Source of the DNA: Ridgeia piscesae
Taxonomy: Eukaryota; Annelida; Polychaeta; Sabellida; Siboglinidae
Reading direction: 5' to 3'
NCBI GenBank assembly: GCA_025642075.2
Contig: JAODUO010000649.1
Span: 188,501-252,500 of the forward strand
DNA length: 64,000 nucleotides
Positions 57,171 to 64,000 of the stretch are shown here, one piece after another. A program made the position numbers and the translations under genes. The notes under the pieces were generated by a model, which was not told the origin of the DNA, made no database searches, and saw nothing but the letters and a program-made list of their open reading frames with translations. Within the stretch, counting starts at the first letter, position 1, and every line of letters starts with the position of its first letter.

Positions 57171-58160
57171 AGTTACCAGGCACAACCAATATAGTATACA
57201 TATGTAAGTTAATACTGTGAACCCACTGATTGGAGTATCCCTTTAAAACAATACGTGTACAGTAATGGGGCCAAAGTACACTAGGGCTGCTGTGCTGAAC
57301 ATGACAAAATATTGCAGAATATGTAGGACTCTATAAATGTGCACAGCAGCTGTATACAGAAAGCGACGCAGGCCTACCATTGAACGTTAAAGTGGTAGAC
57401 CATGAGATTTGTTGAAATTGGAGAAAACCCCAGAGTTTTCTGCCAAAGTGGAACTTGCACCTCTTCATACATACATGCATGGATGTATATTCTCATGATA
57501 ACTGTGCCCTTTTGGTACATCGTATCTTGACTTACTTCAATCAAAAACTTCTCTTCGTACAGCAGTGCGAGATCAGTTTTTGAAACACCAAATTTAGTTT
57601 GCATGCCGAGATTTACACACTGACATCTGTAAGTGCAGAATGTCCATGATGGCAAATTTTCTTTATTAAATACATACACATTTGCCTTAGATTTACGTTT
57701 TAGTGTGCACATGCCCTGTTGGAAAATGCCTGTTTCCCAAATGGTCACAGCTGAAGTGTACTTCACCAAAGTTATGGATTCTTACCACGCTGCAGTGTTA
57801 TGACATGATTGAGAAAGGTGTTATTAACCGACTTCCAACAACATGTTTTGAGGAACTAAATAGTATCAACGGTATTACATGGGCAGTCGCAGATTACCTG
57901 CCCCAATACCTGGTAATATTCCATACATTCACACTGGTTCTGGCAGTGGTGACAAGGTTACACAATTTAGTCAGTTATAAAATAAACAAATAAGTGTTGA
58001 TTTAAAATAAATATTTTAAGATTAAATTAATATAATAAATAAAAATAAATAAATCTCATAGGTTTTGTTACATTTTATAACCAAGCTCTGAGAGGAAATT
58101 TTTTATGAGTTATATTCTCTTCATATGACAGCAAGTAAAACATTACATGAATATGGATAG
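57171..58160. other. Intergenic, nothing recognised
   Basis: Short frames at 57374-57769 and 57703-57993 have no family features. Its upper end should hold the 3' UTR of the zinc-finger gene on the - strand. Confidence 0.5.
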
Positions 58161-58166
58161 TTTATT
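58161..58166 (-). terminator. Possible polyadenylation signal of the zinc-finger gene
   Basis: AATAAA on the - strand, 162 nt beyond the stop codon of the zinc-finger ORF. Confidence 0.5.
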
Positions 58167-58327
58167 TTGACACCCATAAGGACACCTATTGTTGACATTT
58201 CATGACAAGTGGATATACAATAAATGGCTACATATTGTAGGTGCATGGTCATGCCCTTTCTTGATTGTTAAAACAAACTCTTGTGTGCATGGGATACAAT
58301 CAAAACAAAGTATTTATATTGCATTAC

Positions 58328-59431
58328 CTAAACATAATAACTACTACCTTCAATCTGTGGGGTCATCGAGTATGTATGGTCCATATTACAAATGTATGAC
58401 TCTATATGTTTATTAATAATTTTATGTCTGGTAAGACACCCCATGTGTTTGTATGACTTTCCACATGTGACACAAGTGTATGACTTCATATGAATAGTTT
58501 CATGACCGGCAAGACGTCTCTTGTCTTTGTATGACTTTCCACATGTGACACAAGTGTATGACTTCACTCTTTTATGAATAATTTCATGGCTGGCAAGACG
58601 TCCCTTGTATTTGTATGTCTTTCCACACGTGACACAAGTGAACAGTCCCACTCTTGTGTGAATCGATTTACGAATGTTAGCCTCATTTGAATGTTCGAAT
58701 GACTTTCCAAATTTGAAAGGTCTCACATCTAAATGAATCTTTTCATGCTTGAGAAGACTACACCTATGTCTGTATGATTTTCCACATATGTCACAATTGA
58801 ATGTTCTCACAGTTGTGTGATTTTTGTTATGGAAGTTAAGTTGATACCGATGTTTGAATGACTTTCCACATGTAATACAGATGAACGATTTTGAATGAAT
58901 CTTTTGATGTTGGGTAAGGCCATCCGAACTGCGGAATGTCTTTCCACACGATATACAAGTGTGCGTTTTCACATTTGCATGACTCCGTTGATGTCTGGTG
59001 AGATCATATGAACGTTCGAATGACTCTTCGCATATAACACAGATGAACGCAGACACATTTTTATGAACTGTTTTGTGGTTGGTAAGTTCCCATAAATATT
59101 TGAATGACTTTCGACATGTGACACAGGTGTGACGGTTGACACTAACGGAGTTCACGTCAACTTCATTATTCTTAATACGAAGTTGTCGATGGAACTTCTC
59201 ACTGCAAGTTGATGTCCCACGTGTGTTTGGTCTCCAGTCAGTTGGTTCTGGTTTGACTTCTCTCAGTACACTGCCCTCAGCCACCACCCAGTGTCTCGCC
59301 TGTCCACTGCTACAGTCGGCCGTTTCTGACTTCACTTTGATGTGTGGATCAGCCTCATTCTCACTCCACGACATTTGCTGAACTGCATTGCACAGAGGCT
59401 GAATTCCTTTGTCAAGTGTCGTCCCTGACAT
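58328..59431 (-). CDS. C2H2 zinc-finger protein, 367 aa, single exon
   Basis: Probable nuclear DNA-binding protein. Residues 1-100 are acidic to mixed, with two sumoylation-type sites (VKSE at 33-36, VKPE at 59-62). From about residue 101 there are nine finger units of about 24-28 residues, such as CVTCGKTYKYKGRLASHEIIH and CDICGKSYRHRCSLLKHEKIH. Finger 6 (FKFGKSFEHSNEANIRKSIH) has lost both cysteines, and the last finger ends HKIINKH, with wrong spacing for its second histidine. The start is the first ATG of the frame; an upstream 5' exon cannot be excluded. No effector domain (KRAB, BTB, ZAD) is visible. Lineage-specific finger proteins of this kind are common, so I give no symbol. Confidence 0.88.
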   Translation of the reverse strand: MSGTTLDKGIQPLCNAVQQMSWSENEADPHIKVKSETADCSSGQARHWVVAEGSVLREVKPEPTDWRPNTRGTSTCSEKFHRQLRIKNNEVDVNSVSVNRHTCVTCRKSFKYLWELTNHKTVHKNVSAFICVICEESFERSYDLTRHQRSHANVKTHTCISCGKTFRSSDGLTQHQKIHSKSFICITCGKSFKHRYQLNFHNKNHTTVRTFNCDICGKSYRHRCSLLKHEKIHLDVRPFKFGKSFEHSNEANIRKSIHTRVGLFTCVTCGKTYKYKGRLASHEIIHKRVKSYTCVTCGKSYKDKRRLAGHETIHMKSYTCVTCGKSYKHMGCLTRHKIINKHIESYICNMDHTYSMTPQIEGSSYYV

Positions 59432-60234
59432 TTCAAGTTTTATTTATTTCAAACAGCTGCCAAAATTGGGAGAACGTACTGGTGAGTCAATGTCGTACAA
59501 TGAAAGACGTAAAAACGATTAATAGAATGCAGTGGAAATCTGCAGACACTTCATGATGTGTAGATGAATAGAAGGTTGACTGAATGAAGAAACTAGTTTG
59601 GATAATGTCTGCTGAGAAAGCAGACTGCTGAAAGTCCCCCGATGTCTACATCCAGGCCTTGTTATCTTTGGCGTCCAACACAGATGAGATGTGTTCAAGA
59701 ACTGAAAGCAAAAGAGACATGTAAAGGACATAGCCATGGCTTTGATTCAGGCTAAAGTGGACAATTGAATTTTCGTAAAATAAAATCTACTTTTTCAGTT
59801 TAGGCCAGCACATTGAAAACAAAACATGAAAACAGTAACAGTTTCCTATAGTGTAAATAATGCATAGGAGTAACAAGGGCCTACAGCCAGGCTAGGGGAA
59901 TTTTCCAGTTAACTGGCCTAACGTATTAGGGCCTTTTCAAAAAAATTTACCATCCTGTTTTATTTTCTATGAGTATGTGCACCCATTCAGCATGCCAGAA
60001 TGTTTGTCTTATCTAGTGCTCCAGTACTGTGAGTCCAATGAAAAGGCTGTAATTAAATTATAATTCCAGTGAAATTTCATTGCGAAATCTATTAAAAAAA
60101 AACATTTGGTATTTTTTTCATTGAAACGTAAATCTTATTTACCAAAATATATTAATATATGTAGTCTGCGAATTAGAGTGGACGAATTGCAGGATTGTGC
60201 ATTTGCATAAACTGTGTCTGCATTGTGAAGTCAA
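59432..60234. other. Upstream region of the zinc-finger gene, nothing firm
   Basis: No exon, array or transposon end is recognised. A run of acceptor- and donor-like sites on the - strand could include a 5' UTR exon. Confidence 0.4.
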
Positions 60235-63210
60235 AATAAACAATTTGCAATATTTTATCTTTAAACTTAAAACAAATAAATCTGCATTTACAGAATAAAA
60301 TTAATGATGTAGCCTTCGGTTTGGGAACATGCCTGCAAATCGCAAGACATCGCCTTTGCGTCTGATGCCTCTGGGATACTAACTGCTCACGCCCTGTGAC
60401 ATCAGCTCGTTTACGTTGACTCAACATAATTAAATTGCTCTAAAACACAATTAAAATCCGGCCTGTTTGTACTGGAAGTGATGTAGATTGACATTTTGAA
60501 CACATGCACATAAAAACAGGTGGTAAAACCATTTTGAAAAGGTCCTAATGAATTTAGTCGAGTTAACTGATAGATAAGATAGGCTACATGTATTGTAATG
60601 AGACAGATGTGTTGACTGTTGTGTAGATAATGATATATTATTATGTGACTAAGTGGCTTTTTTCCCCAATGATTTCTGAGTATAACTACATGTTATTATA
60701 AGTAGCCTAAGGCTAAGCCAGGCTAAATATGCCTGAGTATGCAACAGTGCAAGTCTTGTGAGTATGTTGCTTGTTGGGCGATGATATGGGTATTTCCAAC
60801 GAAATACCTTATTATTAGGCTTATATCATAACGAACAGCTTCAGTCACATTGTTTTGTCTAGAAGTAAAACGCGCTTTGCTAGCCGTAACTTTTACCATG
60901 CCAATTTAATGTCATCAGAAGAAGAATTCCCGTATACTTTGATTAGCATCTCACCATAGACTATAGAGCGGCAAATCAGTCATACCAGTAGCGTCATCTA
61001 TTGAATATTCTATTGTAATTGTTGTATATCAATAAACCACAAGGTGGCGACACAAGCGGGACATCGCCACACTCGGGGCATACTAAAAGGCGGGCCACAA
61101 TTGGCAGACCGCGCGGAAACGGCAGACCAGATTCACAACATTCACAAAGATGCCACCGATCGGAACGCTCCATGTTTACGTGGGGGGCCCTTTACGTGCG
61201 TTGTTCTAGTTGGCGCCTTATAGTTGCTGTTTTTACGGTGTTCTTGTGATGTTGAGATGTCTTTCAATAATAACATACGTGTAATAAGCAAATTTAACTA
61301 CAGTACTACAAGTTAGCATATATATGTACAATGTTTGTAAGGCGAAATAACCGAAATAACAATTCTTGGATTTGTTGTAAGTACAGACCTGAGTACAGGT
61401 TGAGTAGAATTTTTTTGTGTGCAGCATGGCATCAGAACTGTGAAATAATGACATTTGTCAGACAGTGACCAGGCGCGTATGCATACAGGTGTAGTTCGGC
61501 CTAGAGGTGTCAACATTGGCAATCGCCGGCTGATTGGAGCAGAAATGGAGGGGTGTCAGGTTAGAGATTGGATAGTAGGAGAAATAGATATGCCATATAT
61601 ATGATATGTGTGAATGGAGGCTAGTCAGTGTCTGACATTTTTCATAAAATGCATTGATAAACCTAGCAGGAAATCAAAGAAACGTTTCAATGGCCGCCTA
61701 TGGGAAATCAACGGTGGTATCTACCCACGAGCCTCGATTTCCCAGCTAGCTGTACTCGAACTCTGACCACAGCCGTGATTATAGGTTAATTCACAAGTTT
61801 ACGTTTATAATAATACAGTGATGTTTATATATAAAAAAACGTTAATATGTGGGTAACGAAATTAAGTTATAAAATCAAGTTTTCATAATCAAAATCTTCT
61901 TCTCCGTTATTTTACTAATGCTATGCTACTTAAGTCTAATAAACAATTTGCAATATTTTATCTTTAAACTTAAAACCAATAAATCTGCAATTACAGAATA
62001 CAAATCAATGATGTAGCCTTAGGTTTGGGAACATGCCTGCAAATTGCAAGACATCGCCTTTGCATCTGATGCCTCTGGGATACTAACTGCTCACGCCCTG
62101 TGACATCGTCTTGTTTACGTTGACTCAACGGCATTAAATTGCTCTAACACAATAAAAAATTAGGCCGTGGCTATTTGTCTGGATACGGACGAATAGCCTG
62201 GGCGACTACCGGTATTCGTCCGGATACGGACAAATAGCCCATGTTTGCGTATACGCTATTCGTCAGGTTTCGGACAAATAGCCCATGTTTGCGTATGCGC
62301 TATTTGTCCGAATAAATACAGTCAAATAGCCCGACATCGCGCATATGCCACGTGACCGAGCGTAAGTGCTATACTATTGATTAAGAAGGCACGTGTGTCT
62401 ATGTTTAAATAACTGTTTCTTCTGAAATAATCACAACACGGCAAGTTTTTATTCACGTTCCATTATAGTATGTCACTGACACAAAACGAGCGACTTACTT
62501 GAACTTTGTTTCATTTTCGGGCCTTTATTTTATTTGTCCTTTTCCCTTTTTATAGAAATATGGCAAAACACATGTAAATTTCTTTTGCTGTACGTTACGC
62601 AAAAATCTATGTACCTTCGCCAGGTGTCACCACTAATAGTTTTTAATCATGATTAAAATTACGAAAGCGAAATATTGAATTCAAATACCGTTTATAATGA
62701 TGATGATATGGGTATTTCCAACGAAATACCTTATTATTAGGCTTATATCATAACGAACACCTTCAGTCACATTGTTTTGTCTAGAAGTAAAACGCGCTTT
62801 GCTAGCCGTAACTTTTACCATGCCAATTTAATGTCATCAGAAGAAGAATTCCCGTATACTTTGATTAGCATCTCACCATAGACAGGAAAAATAATCATAC
62901 CAGTAGCGTCATCTATTGAATATTCTGTTGTAATCGTTGTATATCAATAAACCACAAGGTGGCGACACAAGCGCGACATCGCCACACTCGCTTTACTATG
63001 AGCCTCGATTTCCCAGCTAGCTGTGCTCGAACTCCGACCACAGCCGTGGTTATAGGTTAATTTATAAGTTTACGTTTATAATAATACAGTGATGTTTATA
63101 AAAAAACGTTAATATGTGGGTAACGAAATTAAGTTATAAAATCAAACGTTTTCATAACCAAAATCTTCTTCTCCGTCATTTTATTAATGCTATGCCACTT
63201 AAGTCTATAG
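60235..63210. repeat. Tandem segmental duplication (copy 1 60235-61938, copy 2 61940-63210)
   Basis: Three blocks occur in the same order in both copies. Block a: 60235-60450 and 61940-62155 (GATGTAGCCTT, GGTTTGGGAACATGCCTGCA). Block b: 60779-61070 and 62702-62992 (ATGATATGGGTATTTCCAAC, CACAAGGTGGCGACACAAGC). Block c: 61728-61938 and 62999-63210 (GCCTCGATTTCCCAGCTAGC). Copy 1 has about 650 bp between b and c that copy 2 lacks; copy 2 has extra hairpin-rich sequence between a and b. Divergence is low within the blocks. Confidence 0.9.
62160..62345. repeat. Cluster of short palindromes (GCTATTYGTCC/GGACRAATAGC)
   Basis: At least three inverted repeats with arms like GGCTATTTGTC and GACGAATAGCC stand within 185 bp. 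Two are followed by CCATGTTTGCGTAT(A/G)CGC. They lie only in copy 2 of the segmental duplication. Confidence 0.8.
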
Positions 63211-63749
63211 TACAGGCAGGTAGGCGGACCGACGCACCGACGCACGGACGGACCGACGGACAAAATGTAATAACATGACAGTTGCAATGCATATTGAGTC
63301 TGTGACTGTGAATTTAGACCGAACCAACTGTCATCTGGGACCCGACCTGTTAACCCCCACATAGGGGTCGTCACTCGGCCGGGCCCGAGTGACGTCCGGA
63401 CCGACTTAGACATTTTTCAATGGGAAAGTGTGCCCCAACATGCCCCCTTGCTGGCAGGCAAACAAAAGACCGGTTCATTCTGAGTTGGACAGCACTAGCG
63501 CTCGCTAAGTTCAATAGGAGCGCATTATGGACACACCCGCATTGTCCGGCAAACTTCGCCCGGAGGGTCATCTAAATGCCATTTATTTTACAATGAAGAC
63601 GTCGACCGGACGACTAATTTATTTTGCATTTAGAAATTTCTAGCGTAGACTGGCCGAACAAAGAATTTCGGGGTTGCTGTGTTTGGCAACAGAGAGAAGT
63701 AGGTCGAATAGGCCAGAAGCACAAACAAACAGCCGTGCTAAGCAGTGGT

Positions 63750-63821
63750 ATGCTGAGTTACGTTAGTTGGTCGTTCGTTTTGTGGGTGTTATTAATTACT
63801 TCTTATTGTGGATGGACACAT
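63750..63821 (+). CDS. Probable first exon encoding a signal peptide; gene continues beyond the window
   Basis: ATG at 63750 opens a 24-codon stretch, MLSYVSWSFVLWVLLITSYC then GWTH, ending at a good donor (CAT then GTGAGT at 63822). It has a hydrophobic core and small residues near the end, as in a secretory signal peptide or signal anchor. An in-frame upstream ATG at 63624 would lengthen the N-terminus. No downstream exon is inside the window, so the product is unknown. Confidence 0.4.
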
Positions 63822-63880
63822 GTGAGTAATGGCACACTTGGCTGACCAAATAAACCATCTTGGTTTACATTTTTACATCA

Positions 63881-63988
63881 AAATTCAAGATCTTAAATTT
63901 CTTTTTGCATGTAGAGACTTAATTTCGTCTGAACGTTTCACGTTCAGAAGAAAGCTTAAAAAGGTAAAACAATCAAGATCTTGAATTT
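63881..63988. repeat. Inverted repeat with internal hairpin at the window end
   Basis: AAATTCAAGATCTT (63881-63894) pairs with AAGATCTTGAATTT (63975-63988). Inside, TCTGAACGT and ACGTTCAGA (63928-63948) form a 9-bp stem with a 3-nt loop. It could be part of a short transposable element cut by the edge of what can be seen. Confidence 0.7.
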
Positions 63989-64000
63989 GGATATGAAACA

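Noticed and set aside
57374..57993. 131-aa and 96-aa ORFs between GTPBP6 and the zinc-finger gene
   Set aside because: They overlap on opposite strands, lack known motifs and have low-complexity AT-rich composition.

Overview
This is eukaryotic (animal) genomic DNA. Genes are split by GT-AG introns of roughly 0.5-2.5 kb, microsatellites and minisatellites are abundant, and several repeat families sit in introns and between genes. The recognisable genes are conserved metazoan ones: di-N-acetylchitobiase, major vault protein, the HflX-type GTPase GTPBP6, and a C2H2 zinc-finger gene. The low GC content, intron size and repeat classes (gag-bearing Ty3/Gypsy-like element, hAT elements, Polinton/adintovirus-like remnants, 'TTTATATAGCGC' dispersed repeats) suggest a marine invertebrate. 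My guess is a lophotrochozoan, perhaps a mollusc, but the species cannot be fixed from the sequence.

Layout. 1-8.6 kb: the 3' half of a + strand CTBS-like gene whose 5' exons lie before the window. It has a 45-bp minisatellite in an upstream intron, two alternative versions of one exon, and a broken duplicate of another. 8.6-24 kb: a repeat-dense island. It holds a tandem array of paired hairpins; a dispersed repeat rich in AGGTCA half-sites; a 7.6-kb LTR retrotransposon that retains a damaged gag but has an 82-bp satellite where pol would be; an inverted relic of the same LTR; and two degraded genes of a Polinton/adintovirus-like element. Repeats carrying a GCGCCATCTAGCGGA motif follow. 25.1-36.9 kb: a complete - strand MVP gene with 12 coding exons predicting 860 aa; a 1.8-kb minisatellite fills its second intron. 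37-47 kb: intergenic, with a 2.06-kb hAT-like element (perfect 8-bp target duplication) that carries a second, nested hAT-like element.

47.1-56.5 kb: a complete + strand GTPBP6 gene with 11 coding exons predicting 562 aa. 56.8-57.2 kb: a foldback element. 58.3-59.4 kb: a single-exon - strand zinc-finger protein. 60.2-63.2 kb: a tandem segmental duplication. 63.75 kb: a probable signal-peptide first exon of a gene that continues beyond the window.

The protein-coding genes have unrelated jobs (lysosomal glycan breakdown, vault particle, mitochondrial ribosome GTPase, DNA binding), and nothing suggests coordinated function. The most interesting material is structural: phase-locked duplicate exons in CTBS, a minisatellite that seems to have grown from the MVP exon-2 splice donor, the gag-only LTR element with internal satellite, and the viral-like remnants. 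All coordinates and exon joins were read by eye; family assignments rest on remembered family motifs, not on database searches.
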